Part shown: piece by piece, positions 35,167 through 44,066 of the stretch
Layout: the number at the start of each line of letters is the position of its first letter
How positions within the stretch are numbered: the stretch's first letter is position 1
DNA from: Chloracidobacterium sp.
GTDB taxonomy: Bacteria; Acidobacteriota; Blastocatellia; Pyrinomonadales; Pyrinomonadaceae
DNA length: 64,000 bases
Direction: 5' to 3'
NCBI GenBank assembly: GCA_016716305.1
Contig: JADJWP010000002.1
Coordinates: 2,106,501-2,170,500 of the forward strand
Translations under genes and position numbers: made by a program
Notes under the pieces: generated by a model
Seen by the model: the letters and a program-made list of their open reading frames with translations, nothing else
Databases searched by the model: none
Told to the model about the DNA's origin: nothing

Positions 35167-36732
35167 ATGAAACGCATCCTTGAAAGGCTCGACATGATCG
35201 CCGAGGTCACACAGCATTCATTATCTGCAAAATGGCTGGAAAGAGCGGCCTTCTTAAGCATCTTACTGATGGCCCTCTCAGCTCCGCATTCGATCGCCGC
35301 TACACAGACCGCGTGGCTCGTCGGGCTTGTGTGCTGGGCTGCCCGAATGTTCATAAAGCCAAGGCCGGCTTTTCGATTCAGATGGATCGATGCCGCGCTA
35401 CTGTCATTCGTCGGTTGGACGATCCTCAGTTCTTTTCTTTCATATGAACCGGCGATCTCGTTAGACAAACTTCGAGGCGTTGGGCTTTTTTTGATCCTGT
35501 ATCTTGTTACCTGCAACTTGCGATCTATGCGCGCGGTGGTGCTGGTCGCGGCCGTTTTGATTACCTCTTGTATGTTCAACGTCGTCTTGGTGCCGCTCGA
35601 ACGCGTTGTAGGACGCGGTGTCGAGATCTACGGCGTTAGGCCCGATGGAGCATTTGCAAAAGCAGGCCTTGCGAATGGCGACGCGATACTCAAAGTCAAC
35701 GGCAAGAAAGTGAGCACGCCTGAAGAAATATTGGCTGAGATCACAAAAACAGAAAGTGCATCGTTGTTATTGCACCGTCCGGATTCATACCCGAGCAGAA
35801 CCATTCGCCGCGTCGATCTGCCACAAGCAGCGACCGTGTTCGATTCGCTCGGCTTCGAAAGTTGGAAGAAAAATCATAAGTGGCGAGCAATGGGCTTCTA
35901 CGGTCACTTCACGACCTATTCCGAAGTGCTGCAGCTCGTCGGTTCGCTCGTTCTCGGACTGCTGATAGCCGGATTCTTTGCCGCTATTCGAACAAACATA
36001 CCGGGAACCGCACCCGCTGATCGCCTGTTTTCGAAGAGAAACGCGATTCTTGCGATTTGCCTCGTCCTTATCAGCTTAGCGCTGCTTTTGACCGGGACCA
36101 GGGCTTCACAATTGGGCATGATGGCGTCCGCATTTGCAATGGTAGTTTCGATCGGTAACCGTAAGCTGGTGTTCGCGATGTTCTTGATCGCGATCCCTGT
36201 CAGTCTTGCCGGCTATTTAGTGATCCAGCAAACGCGGCAACCGGGCGAAACCAACGAGTATCGAAAAATGATGTGGCGCGACGGAGTAAGGCTGGCGACC
36301 GAGAAGCCCCGGCATTTGCTTGTCGGCGTCGGAATGGACTCGCTGAAGAAGCGTTGGCCGGAATGGGGTCTCTTTGACGGCGGAAATATGCCGATGGGTC
36401 ACTTTCATTCAACTCCGGTGCAGCTTGCTGCCGAACGTGGCTTGCCCGCGCTCATGCTTTGGATCGTGTTTCTCGCCTTGTTGGCCCGAACTTTGTGGCG
36501 GGGATTGAAGCGCTCCGTCAACGCAATTCAGTCTGGCATCATCCTTGGCGGGATCGGAGGTTTGGTGGGGTTTGTTACCGCCGGCATGGTCCACTATAAT
36601 CTTGGCGATGGCGAGGTCGCGATGGTCTTCTATTTGATCGCCGGGGCCGCCCTAGCTGCTTCCCGGTTCACCGACCTCGACACCCGAAGTGCCGATCCGA
36701 TGCCTGACATCAGCCTTCGGACTGCTGCCTGA
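35167..36732 (+). CDS. O-antigen-ligase-like membrane protein with embedded PDZ domain
   Basis: 521 residues, about 11 hydrophobic segments. The Wzy_C/O-antigen-ligase region lies in the second half: GTRASQLGMMASAFAMVVS, the large periplasmic loop with GMDSLKKRWP and HFHSTPVQLAAERGLPAL, then the last helices. Between helices, at about 150-205, is a clear PDZ domain: GVEIYGVRPDGAFAKAGLANGD, ILKVNGKKVSTPEEI. It may sit in a periplasmic loop. Such an insertion is unusual for this family. Function: polymer-lipid ligation or polymerisation, inferred. Confidence 0.82.
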   Translation: MKRILERLDMIAEVTQHSLSAKWLERAAFLSILLMALSAPHSIAATQTAWLVGLVCWAARMFIKPRPAFRFRWIDAALLSFVGWTILSSFLSYEPAISLDKLRGVGLFLILYLVTCNLRSMRAVVLVAAVLITSCMFNVVLVPLERVVGRGVEIYGVRPDGAFAKAGLANGDAILKVNGKKVSTPEEILAEITKTESASLLLHRPDSYPSRTIRRVDLPQAATVFDSLGFESWKKNHKWRAMGFYGHFTTYSEVLQLVGSLVLGLLIAGFFAAIRTNIPGTAPADRLFSKRNAILAICLVLISLALLLTGTRASQLGMMASAFAMVVSIGNRKLVFAMFLIAIPVSLAGYLVIQQTRQPGETNEYRKMMWRDGVRLATEKPRHLLVGVGMDSLKKRWPEWGLFDGGNMPMGHFHSTPVQLAAERGLPALMLWIVFLALLARTLWRGLKRSVNAIQSGIILGGIGGLVGFVTAGMVHYNLGDGEVAMVFYLIAGAALAASRFTDLDTRSADPMPDISLRTAA

Positions 36733-37264
36733 CCCGATATAGCACGTATACACAGCCATTCTTCATTGGCTTGCATTCGACAAGCTCGAGGTCTGTCTGT
36801 CGCGACATCCGATGAAATAACGGCACACCTGAACCAAGCAGCACCGGATGGATATTCAGCCCTATCTCGTCGATCAACCCGGCTTCAAGGAAGGTTCGTG
36901 CTAGATCACCGCCGCCCATGATACAGATCTCCTTGCCATCCATGGCCTTCAGGTCTCGCAGGAATTCGGCCGGGTCTTCCGCCACTATTTCCGCGCCGCC
37001 CGTTGTTTTCCCGGCCGGGAGCGTGCGAGAGAAAACATAAGTCCTGATCCCGCCTTCGTCATCGACTCCCTCACCGCTCTGCGGATCATTGGCGAGCGCC
37101 ACCTCGTAGGTCTTGCGGCCCATCAATATCGTGTCGATACGCGGCCAATAGTCCTTCGTGATGTCCACTGCCTCTTCGCTCCAAAGCAGCCAATCCATCC
37201 CGCCATCTTCTCGGGCAAAGTAATTATCCAAACTGTTGGCTCCGCCAAACGTCACTTTGCGCAT
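36710..37264 (-). CDS. Dihydrofolate-reductase-like (RibD C-terminal) protein
   Basis: 185 residues. RibD_C/DHFR-like fold: MRKVTFGGANSLDNYFAR, ILMGRKTYEVAL (NADPH loop), IMGGGDLARTFLEAGLIDEI, HPVLLGSGVPLF. The true reaction is unknown; many of these are called YwjB/YyaP-like. The ATG at 37264 has GGAGG at normal spacing, while the codon two upstream abuts it. The last 23 bp overlap the convergent ligase-like gene. Confidence 0.85.
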   Translation of the reverse strand: MRKVTFGGANSLDNYFAREDGGMDWLLWSEEAVDITKDYWPRIDTILMGRKTYEVALANDPQSGEGVDDEGGIRTYVFSRTLPAGKTTGGAEIVAEDPAEFLRDLKAMDGKEICIMGGGDLARTFLEAGLIDEIGLNIHPVLLGSGVPLFHRMSRQTDLELVECKPMKNGCVYVLYRVRQQSEG

Positions 37265-37372
37265 CGTCATCCTCCCGTTTTTAAACGATCTTAGTTTGAA
37301 ACAGACGAATTTCCCACCGCTATACGAACACTTTTCTAGTTTACTATCTCTTATTTGAGTGAGACGGCGAAA

Positions 37373-37918
37373 ATGGCGAACGAATCAACCGAGATACTTG
37401 TGCTGAAGGCCCAGGCGGGCGATAAGGACGCATTTGACGAATTGTTGAGTTCGATCCAATTGCAGCTTTGGCGTTTTGCCTATCGGATAGTTTTAGATTC
37501 ACACCATGCTGATGATGTTATTCAGGAGGTCTTTTTGATCATCTATCGAAAGATAGGTTGGCTGAACGATCCCAAACTCTTCAGTCCATGGGCGTACCGA
37601 ATCACTTCACGAGAGTGTTTTCGCCAACTAAAAAGGGAAAATCGTTGGAAACAGCAGATCCGCGATGAAGAGACACTGCGTTCGATCGAGGCCCCGATAG
37701 ATAGCGAACTCAATAGCGAGATAATCGAGCGGCTTCCCGGTTTACTCTCAAATATTTCACCGGCTAGCAGGGCGGTCCTGGTATTGCATTACCTCGACGA
37801 ACTTACATTGTCTGAGACCGCCGACATTCTTGATATCTCTATCGGAACTGCTAAATCGCGGTTAGCCTATGGCCTTAAAAGCCTTAGAGATCAGTTACTG
37901 GAGGAACCGGCAAAGTGA
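37373..37918 (+). CDS. ECF-type sigma-70 family factor
   Basis: 181 residues. Region 2: FDELLSSIQLQLWRFAYRIV, DDVIQEVFLIIYRKI. Region 4: LPGLLSNISPASRAVLVLHYLDELTLSETADILDISIGTAKSRL. Start at MANESTEILV, preferred over a TTG six codons upstream. The stop overlaps a 32-residue membrane peptide (GTGA), and a two-helix membrane protein follows. No cognate zinc-type anti-sigma is present, so these may be unusual partners. Confidence 0.9.
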   Translation: MANESTEILVLKAQAGDKDAFDELLSSIQLQLWRFAYRIVLDSHHADDVIQEVFLIIYRKIGWLNDPKLFSPWAYRITSRECFRQLKRENRWKQQIRDEETLRSIEAPIDSELNSEIIERLPGLLSNISPASRAVLVLHYLDELTLSETADILDISIGTAKSRLAYGLKSLRDQLLEEPAK

Positions 37919-38013
37919 TAGACAAAAATACACGAAAATTAATAGTCCTGGCGGCCGCGATCGAGGCTTTGATCCTGATCCCATTGATCATCTATTCGAT
38001 ATTCTACAAATAG
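37915..38013 (+). CDS. 32-residue membrane peptide coupled to sigma factor
   Basis: GTG start overlapping the sigma stop (GTGA). Charged N-terminus VIDKNTRK, then one hydrophobic segment LIVLAAAIEALILIPLIIYSI. Overlap with the sigma gene and a following GGAG for the next gene argue that it is real. Function unknown; a membrane anchor or short anti-sigma element is only a guess. Confidence 0.55.
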   Translation: MIDKNTRKLIVLAAAIEALILIPLIIYSIFYK

Positions 38014-38024
38014 GAGAACCCATT

Positions 38025-38315
38025 ATGTCAGCAAACATAGACCAAATAAGAAGCAACACCCTGAAACAGATCGAAAGAACCGAAAGACATTATAAGCTCG
38101 CCTTCGTTGCTGCGGCACTTTTGGAACTGGCATTTTTTGCAGCATTTCTAATGCTTGCGGACCTTTCGAACCGCAGCCATCTGCTGTTGTTTGTCGCCGC
38201 TGTGGCAATATATGCAATACTCGCGGTAGGCCTGATCGCTCTCGGTATTCACATAAACCGAAGTACGCTGCGCGTGATAAAAGCCATCGAAGTATTTAAC
38301 AAACCGCAGGCGTGA
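38025..38315 (+). CDS. Two-helix membrane protein of the sigma operon
   Basis: 96 residues; AGGAG lies about seven bases before the ATG. An amphipathic N-terminus (SANIDQIRSNTLKQIERTERHYK) is followed by membrane helices at about 25-44 and 53-75, and a charged tail (RVIKAIEVFNKPQA). Compatible with a membrane-held anti-sigma or partner protein, unproven. Confidence 0.7.
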   Translation: MSANIDQIRSNTLKQIERTERHYKLAFVAAALLELAFFAAFLMLADLSNRSHLLLFVAAVAIYAILAVGLIALGIHINRSTLRVIKAIEVFNKPQA

Positions 38316-38397
38316 TTCGAATCCAAGGTCGCATCGAACAAAAACCCGTTTCGATTCGTATAATTGCAAACATATGAAGACAAAAGGAGCATCAAGA

Positions 38398-40854
38398 ATG
38401 ATTCGAAACAAGTCTCTTCGTTCGGCGCTTTTCCTGATCATCGCGTTCTCGCTCTTTGCGACATCACTGCCGATAGTCGGTTACTCGCAATCGGCGGGTG
38501 TCTCATCGGCAGCGTCGCAGGAATATTCGGCCGCGGTCGCCGCGATCGAAGAAAAAGTCGAAGCTAGGCGAAAAGAATTGGGAATTCCCGGAATGTCGCT
38601 AGTGATCGTAAAGGACGGCCAGGTCATTTATATGAAGGGCCTTGGGTACAAGGACTTTGAAAAGAAGGTGCCCGTGACTCCGGATACCCAGTTTGCGATC
38701 GGCTCGGCGACGAAGGCATTTACGGCCCTTAGTGTTTTGATGACACAGGACGAGGGCAAGCTGTCGCTCGATGATTCGCCGAAAAAGCTGCTCCCGTATT
38801 TTAAGATGTATGATCCGGAAACGGACAAGAACATTACTGTTCGTGACCTATTGTCACACTCATCCGGTCTCAATCGTACCGATCTTGCCATGATCACCGG
38901 GAAATTGAACCGGGCCGAGTTGATACAGGTTGCCGCTCAAGCAAAGCCGACCGCCAAGCTGCGGGAAAAATTTCAGTATCAGAACATAATGTATGCCGCC
39001 GCCGGCGAACTTGTCACACAAGCTCAGAAAATGCCGTGGGAGAAATATGTCCCCGAACGCATTTTCAAACCGCTCGGGATGGTCAATAGCAGTATGTCGA
39101 TCAAGCAGATGGAAAAGGCAAGGGACCACTCGTTCGGTTACGACTACAACTTTGATACGAAGGAAACGAAACGAAGGCCGTTTCGAGAGATCGATCAGGT
39201 TGCGCCGGCTGGCTCGATCAATTCGAGTGCCCGTGATATGGCCGAGTGGGTCAAGTTCGTCCTTCAAGGCGGTGTGGCCAATGGCAAACGCCTCGTCTCG
39301 GAAAAGAGCTTTGAAGAATGGCTGAAACCACAGATGAAAATGAACCCGACGGGAACGATGAGCTATGGACTCGGATGGTTTCTTCAAGCGTGGAACGGCC
39401 ACAGGGTGGTACAGCACGGCGGTAACATCGACGGCTTCAATTCGCTGGTCGCAATGATACCTGAGAAAAAACTCGGCTTTGTAATGCTTACGAATGTGTC
39501 GGGCTCGAGTCTCGGTAACGACATAATGCCCGTGATCTGGTCGAACCTGATAAAAGAGGATAAACCCGCAAGCAGCAAACTCCCGGCGGCTGAGCTCAAC
39601 CTTATCGCTGGTAAGTATGGAACGGAAGGCCGAGCTGTCGAGGTCAAGGTCGAAGGCGGAGACCTGTTTCTCGTCGTCCCAGGCCAGCCGCCGTATAAAC
39701 TGGCACACAACGGTTCACGTCAGTTCAAGCCAGAAGGACTCCCCGATGGCTTCGGAGCGAAATTCACACCGGAAACAGGCGAGGCGGCCGAACTTGAGAT
39801 GATCCAGCCACAAGGCAACCGCAAGTTGCCACGCTTAGGCGCAAAGAACGAGGGGTCCAACACGCGACCGACAACTACGAACAGTCCTGCCAACGTTAAC
39901 GAGTTGATCGGCCGCTATACTCCGCCGGGCAGCACCGACGCGTTGATCGAGGTCAAAGAATCGGAGGGTAAGGTGACTTTCAATATCCCGGGCCAACAGC
40001 CTTATGCTCTGTCCGCAAAAGCTGATGGCAGCTTCGCGATGTCGCCTTTGCCCGACACATACTTCCTCAATGCAAAACGCGATTCGTCGGGCAAGATCAC
40101 ATCGGTGGCTGTGACACAACCCGAAGGCGTTTTTGAATTCAAACGCGTTGATACATCTGCGCAGGCAAAGGCCGATATTACGGTCGCTGAGCTTCACAAA
40201 AGGGCCGTCGAAGCTGTCGGTGGCGAGGCGAATTGGAAAAAGATCTCGACGCGTATGATCGAGTCCGATATCGATCTCGTGCATCAAGGCGTACAGGCGA
40301 AAACTACCACTTGGGCAAAGGCGCCTAATAAGAGTGCTACCGAAACTACGATGGTCGCGCTTGGTAAAAAGATCGCGAGCGGCTGGGAGTTTTTCGATGG
40401 CTCGACCGCGGTCGAAGCTTATACATTTGCCCCGGCCGAAAAACTCGAGGGCAAGCGTCTCGACGACGCAAAACTTGCAAACGATTTTTACGGAGGTCTC
40501 GACTGGACGACAAATTACAAGAAAGTTGAGATCACCGGCAGTACAAAGGTCAACGGCGAAGATGCTTTCATCGTCTCGTTTGAGCCTAAAGCAGGCACGA
40601 GTTTCAAAGAATATTACTCGAAAACGAGCTTTCTGTTGATAAGGCGTGATGGTTTTGTGCCCTCAAGCACGAGCGCGCAGCAATTGCCGTATACGTTGCA
40701 TTACTCCGATTACCGTGAGGTCGATGGTATCAAACTGCCGTTCAAAACGGTCAACAACACTCCGACAAACGGCGATATCATATCGGTAATAACTTCGGTG
40801 AAACACAACGTCGAGGTAGACGACAAGATCTTCGGACCGCGAAAACTCAAATAA
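38398..40854 (+). CDS. Large secreted serine hydrolase, class C beta-lactamase fold
   Basis: 818 residues; a signal peptide at about 1-31 (SLRSALFLIIAFSLFATSLPIV). Catalytic domain about 40-400 with SATK (103-106), YQN (194-196) and HGGNIDGF. Then two repeated beta modules of about 85 residues (EGGDLFLVVPGQPPYKLAHNG; SEGKVTFNIPGQQPYALSAKA), and a C-terminal 200-residue part beginning TVAELHKRAVEAVGGEANWKK that resembles LolA/LppX-like lipid-binding domains. AAGGAG eight bases before the ATG fixes the start over one eight codons earlier. Substrate unknown. Confidence 0.85.
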   Translation: MIRNKSLRSALFLIIAFSLFATSLPIVGYSQSAGVSSAASQEYSAAVAAIEEKVEARRKELGIPGMSLVIVKDGQVIYMKGLGYKDFEKKVPVTPDTQFAIGSATKAFTALSVLMTQDEGKLSLDDSPKKLLPYFKMYDPETDKNITVRDLLSHSSGLNRTDLAMITGKLNRAELIQVAAQAKPTAKLREKFQYQNIMYAAAGELVTQAQKMPWEKYVPERIFKPLGMVNSSMSIKQMEKARDHSFGYDYNFDTKETKRRPFREIDQVAPAGSINSSARDMAEWVKFVLQGGVANGKRLVSEKSFEEWLKPQMKMNPTGTMSYGLGWFLQAWNGHRVVQHGGNIDGFNSLVAMIPEKKLGFVMLTNVSGSSLGNDIMPVIWSNLIKEDKPASSKLPAAELNLIAGKYGTEGRAVEVKVEGGDLFLVVPGQPPYKLAHNGSRQFKPEGLPDGFGAKFTPETGEAAELEMIQPQGNRKLPRLGAKNEGSNTRPTTTNSPANVNELIGRYTPPGSTDALIEVKESEGKVTFNIPGQQPYALSAKADGSFAMSPLPDTYFLNAKRDSSGKITSVAVTQPEGVFEFKRVDTSAQAKADITVAELHKRAVEAVGGEANWKKISTRMIESDIDLVHQGVQAKTTTWAKAPNKSATETTMVALGKKIASGWEFFDGSTAVEAYTFAPAEKLEGKRLDDAKLANDFYGGLDWTTNYKKVEITGSTKVNGEDAFIVSFEPKAGTSFKEYYSKTSFLLIRRDGFVPSSTSAQQLPYTLHYSDYREVDGIKLPFKTVNNTPTNGDIISVITSVKHNVEVDDKIFGPRKLK

Positions 40855-40871
40855 AAGTGAATCAGAAAGAA

Positions 40872-40957
40872 AACGGCGGGACGAGGCGAATACTGAAATG
40901 AGAAAACAAAAGATCACCGGATCTCATCGGTTATTGAGCAGCGGGAGTCCCGCCGTT
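40872..40957. repeat. Inverted repeat at convergent gene ends
   Basis: AACGGCGGGAC at 40872-40882 is the exact reverse complement of GTCCCGCCGTT at 40947-40957. The right arm lies in the last codons of ttcA. Separated by 64 bp, with the ends of two convergent genes between; may act as a transcription-end structure. Confidence 0.35.
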
Positions 40958-41823
40958 GCCATCAAATTCGGTGAAAACGAAGGCTCACTGTGGTCAAAGA
41001 CCTCGTCGAGCTCTTTTTCGACGCTTCCATGGCCGGCAGGGATCTTCTTAACAAGTGGTTCGAAGTTTCTGAAATCGTAAAGCTCCGGATCGAGCAGATG
41101 CGAACTTGTAACGTTGGTCAGGGCTGTGAGTATCGAACTTCGTAGAGACGGTATCTCGTTGGCCAGTTCGGAAACGAGCGCTTTAACGCGGGCTCGTTTC
41201 AAATTAGGCTGCGATCCGCACAAATTACAGGGAATGATCGGAAACTGCTTTTCGTCGGCATACGCGGCGATGTCAGATTCCTGACAATAAGCAAGCGGCC
41301 GGATTATCGTATTGGTTCCGGCATCTGAACGCAGGATCGGCGGCATCGCTTTGAGTTGACCGACAAAAAATAAGTTCAATAAGAAAGTGTTGATTATGTC
41401 GTCACCATGATGACCAAGCGCGATCTTTGTACACCCTTCATTGATCGCGGTCGAATATAGGATCCCGCGACGCAGCCTCGAGCATAACGAACAAAAGGTC
41501 TTACCTTCCTGAATATGCTCTTTGACCACTGAATAAGTGTCTTCTTCAATTATTCGAAAGGGAACGCCTGCTTCGGTCAGATAGTTTGGCAGCACTTCTT
41601 CCGGAAAACCCGGCTGTTTTTGATCAAGATTTACGGCAAGTATCTCGAAACTTACCGGCGCCCGCCGCTTTACGTCAAGCAGGAGGTCGAGCAGCGTATA
41701 ACTATCCTTTCCACCTGAAAGACAGACCATGATCCGGTCGCCGTCCTGGATCATTCCAAAATCGCCGATCGCCTTGCCCATTTTTTTGAGCAGCTTGGTC
41801 TTGGTCTTGCTTTCTACGAACAA
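40924..41823 (-). CDS. ttcA: tRNA 2-thiocytidine synthetase TtcA
   Basis: 299 residues. It makes s2C32 in tRNA with a 4Fe-4S cluster. PP-loop SGGKDS at 36-41; cluster Cys pairs [10 protein letters not shown] and [36 protein letters not shown] and the end part match the family. Followed by convergent hydrolase gene; own promoter faces the bactofilin gene. Confidence 0.93.
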   Translation of the reverse strand: MFVESKTKTKLLKKMGKAIGDFGMIQDGDRIMVCLSGGKDSYTLLDLLLDVKRRAPVSFEILAVNLDQKQPGFPEEVLPNYLTEAGVPFRIIEEDTYSVVKEHIQEGKTFCSLCSRLRRGILYSTAINEGCTKIALGHHGDDIINTFLLNLFFVGQLKAMPPILRSDAGTNTIIRPLAYCQESDIAAYADEKQFPIIPCNLCGSQPNLKRARVKALVSELANEIPSLRSSILTALTNVTSSHLLDPELYDFRNFEPLVKKIPAGHGSVEKELDEVFDHSEPSFSPNLMATAGLPLLNNR

Positions 41824-42042
41824 ACCTTCGAACTACCTCCGAAACCCTTGATTCTCCCATTTTATGCCCGAATTAACAACCTATGAAAATTGACTAGACA
41901 CATCCGCAATGCTCATCTATCATTGGTGATTAGGCAAATCAGCGTCGAAGGCTCGCCCCCGAGTAAAGCGTATTTTATCTTCAGGTCCTCTCCGGTAATG
42001 ACTGCCGCCTAAACTTACTTTTTAGAAGGAGCACCACCAAAT

Positions 42043-42687
42043 ATGATCAGAATGGGAAGAAGTTCCAGAGCCGAAGCGAATGACACGAACATTTCGCCAC
42101 AGCCGCAGGCGCCGGTTCACCAGTATGGCAGTGAGAGTGTTTCGGTTCCGTCGAGAGCTGTAACAGACAGCGAATCGATGGCCCGCGACATAAAGGAAGG
42201 TCGGCTGAGCGGCTTTGTTGGCCACGGCACCGTACTTTCCGGCGAAACGAATTTTCAAGCGATGCTTCGCGTCGATGGACATCTGGTAGGTTCGGTCGCT
42301 TCCGAATCAGGTACATTGATCATTGGTACGAACGGGCAAGTCGATGCCAACATTATGGTGTCCGCGGCGATGATCAACGGCGTCGTGAACGGCGACATCA
42401 TGGCTACCGAAAAGGTTCAGCTTGGCCGCACAGCACGGGTCATCGGCAACATTCAGACACCGCGTATCATCATTGAAGAGGGTGCCATCTTTGAAGGATC
42501 GTGTTCGATGATGAAGGCCCGCGAAGATGTTGAGAAGCAGACCGCCGAGGCCGAGTCGCTATACCGGACCGCAAACTCTCAGGCATACGAAACATCGTCC
42601 GACGCCGCAGGCGATTTCGGTTCATCCGATGAAGCGGCATCTGATGTCGATGAGGATGAAGCAAAGGCTGACGCGGTATCGTTGTAG
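42043..42687 (+). CDS. Bactofilin family cytoskeletal protein
   Basis: 214 residues. Bactofilin core at about 60-160: GHGTVLSGETNFQAMLRVDGHLVGSV, TLIIGTNGQVDANI, INGVVNGDIMATEKVQLG, IGNIQTPRIIIEEGAIFEG. Flanked by a disordered N-terminus and an acidic C-terminal tail (DVDEDEAKADAVSL). It polymerises without nucleotides into filaments. AGAAGGAG lies upstream of the start. Confidence 0.92.
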   Translation: MIRMGRSSRAEANDTNISPQPQAPVHQYGSESVSVPSRAVTDSESMARDIKEGRLSGFVGHGTVLSGETNFQAMLRVDGHLVGSVASESGTLIIGTNGQVDANIMVSAAMINGVVNGDIMATEKVQLGRTARVIGNIQTPRIIIEEGAIFEGSCSMMKAREDVEKQTAEAESLYRTANSQAYETSSDAAGDFGSSDEAASDVDEDEAKADAVSL

Positions 42688-42709
42688 TTTTACGTCTAGC
42701 AACAGGATC

Positions 42710-42731
42710 GCGGGCTTAGGCCCGCTTTTTT
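42710..42731 (+). terminator. Intrinsic terminator after the bactofilin gene
   Basis: GCGGGC - TTAG - GCCCGC followed by TTTTTT. Confidence 0.92.
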
Positions 42732-42829
42732 GCGCTTCGATTTGGGCAATTGAAACGAGCGTTTGCGGGTTAGACTGACAACGAACTATATTGAGCTGTT
42801 TATGAAACCAACAATAGGGGGAACCGTTC

Positions 42830-43249
42830 ATGTTCAACGAGTTTAAGAAGTTCATTGCGCGCGGCAACGTTCTAGATCTGGCGATCGCGGTCATAATCGG
42901 TGCGGCTTTCGGTACTGTGGTCAAGACATTTACCGACGGGATAATCATGCCCATTGTTGGTTTGATGACCGGCGGTGTCGACTTCAAACAGCAATTTTGG
43001 GATCTCAGCGGAACCGTTCCGGCCAATGCCACACCGGAGCAGATCGAGGCAGCGATCAAGGGCGGAAAGCCGCTTCTGCTCTACGGGCATTTGATCAGCG
43101 ACGTCCTTACATTTCTCATCGTCGCATTTGTCATGTTCTTGCTTGCAAAATACGCCGTGACCCTCTTCAAGGGGCTCGAGGCTGAGGCAGAACCGACCGC
43201 TGAAGAAAAGCTGCTTGTCGAAATAAGAGATATCCTCAAAGCAAAATGA
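42830..43249 (+). CDS. mscL: Large-conductance mechanosensitive channel MscL
   Basis: 139 residues. N-terminal helix and TM1: FKKFIARGNVLDLAIAVIIGAAFGTVVKTF. TM2 at about 80-100 (LISDVLTFLIVAFVMFLLAKY). C-terminal bundle with EKLLVEIRDILKAK. Protects against hypo-osmotic shock. The periplasmic loop is somewhat long with NATPEQIEAAIKGGKP. Confidence 0.96.
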   Translation: MFNEFKKFIARGNVLDLAIAVIIGAAFGTVVKTFTDGIIMPIVGLMTGGVDFKQQFWDLSGTVPANATPEQIEAAIKGGKPLLLYGHLISDVLTFLIVAFVMFLLAKYAVTLFKGLEAEAEPTAEEKLLVEIRDILKAK

Positions 43250-43254
43250 TCAGG

Positions 43255-43836
43255 TCATAACGAGGCGAAACCAAAACTTGCATCGGGAGTGATGCATAGA
43301 TCGAGAGGAATGTCGGCTTCGTGAATGTCTTCGATCCTTTCGATTGGCGGAAAGAAGCTCAATCCGACTTTCAGACAATCGGCGCGACACCGGGAAAGAA
43401 ATCTGTCGTAGTACCCCTTACCGTAACCGACGCGATGGCCACGCTGGTCAAAACACATTAGCGGAACGATCACAAGGTCGATCACTTTTGGGTCGGCCTT
43501 TTCCGTTTCGGATGGTTCGGGTATTCCCCACACATTTTCGATCAATCTGGTCGTGGGATCGAACGAATAACACTCTAGCTGGCCCGAACCCGGTTCGGTC
43601 TTCGGAGCGTAAGTAGTGATGCTTTTATGCTCGCGCCAGATCTGAGCGTAGATGGATGATGTGTCGACCTCGTTGAACCTCGGTATCCGGACATATGTGT
43701 GAACCGCTCTTATACCTGTAAGGTCGATCTCATCGAAGAACCGATCTGCGATTCGCCCGCTCATCGCTTCTAACTCTGTTTCCGCAAGGTCCCGTCGTCT
43801 TTCGAGGAAGAGCTTGCGAAGTTCGGACTTTTCCAT
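43255..43836 (-). CDS. 5-formyltetrahydrofolate cyclo-ligase family protein
   Basis: 193 residues. It converts 5-formyl-THF to 5,10-methenyl-THF with ATP. N-terminus KSELRKLFLERRRDL; ATP/Mg site DLVIVPLMCFDQRGHRVGYGKGYYDRFLSR; C-terminal LCITPDAS. Convergent with mscL, ending six bp after it. Confidence 0.92.
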   Translation of the reverse strand: MEKSELRKLFLERRRDLAETELEAMSGRIADRFFDEIDLTGIRAVHTYVRIPRFNEVDTSSIYAQIWREHKSITTYAPKTEPGSGQLECYSFDPTTRLIENVWGIPEPSETEKADPKVIDLVIVPLMCFDQRGHRVGYGKGYYDRFLSRCRADCLKVGLSFFPPIERIEDIHEADIPLDLCITPDASFGFASL

Positions 43837-43861
43837 CTACATTTCGAACATCCGGGAAGTA

Positions 43862-44047
43862 CTATCCGCGCTTCTTGTCCGGTCGCGGTTTGATCGCTTT
43901 CGACGTCCGGGGCGACACGACCGAGGATCTGAATTCCTGTCCGGTCTGCAGTTCCCTTTCAGTCTTTTCGGTCAGCAGCTTTGAATCACTCAAGATCCGT
44001 TTTGCGGCTTTCGCGGTCTTACTCGGCCGTTTCTTAACTTTACTCAT
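43862..44047 (-). CDS. Small basic hypothetical protein
   Basis: 61 residues, very rich in Lys/Arg/Ser/Thr (SKVKKRPSKTAKAAKRIL; C-terminus KPRPDKKRG). AAGGA lies about five bases before the ATG. It fits neatly between mnmA and the cyclo-ligase gene on the same strand. Could be nucleic-acid-binding; no family recognised. Confidence 0.45.
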   Translation of the reverse strand: MSKVKKRPSKTAKAAKRILSDSKLLTEKTERELQTGQEFRSSVVSPRTSKAIKPRPDKKRG

Positions 44048-44066
44048 ATTGGTCCTTATCTTTACC

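Noticed and set aside
38305..38330. tRNA T-loop-like GATTCGAATCC
   Set aside because: No acceptor, D or anticodon stems around it; it straddles the 3' end of the membrane-protein gene.
41440..41520. CRISPR-like or tandem repeats
   Set aside because: No regularly spaced direct repeats were seen anywhere in the window.
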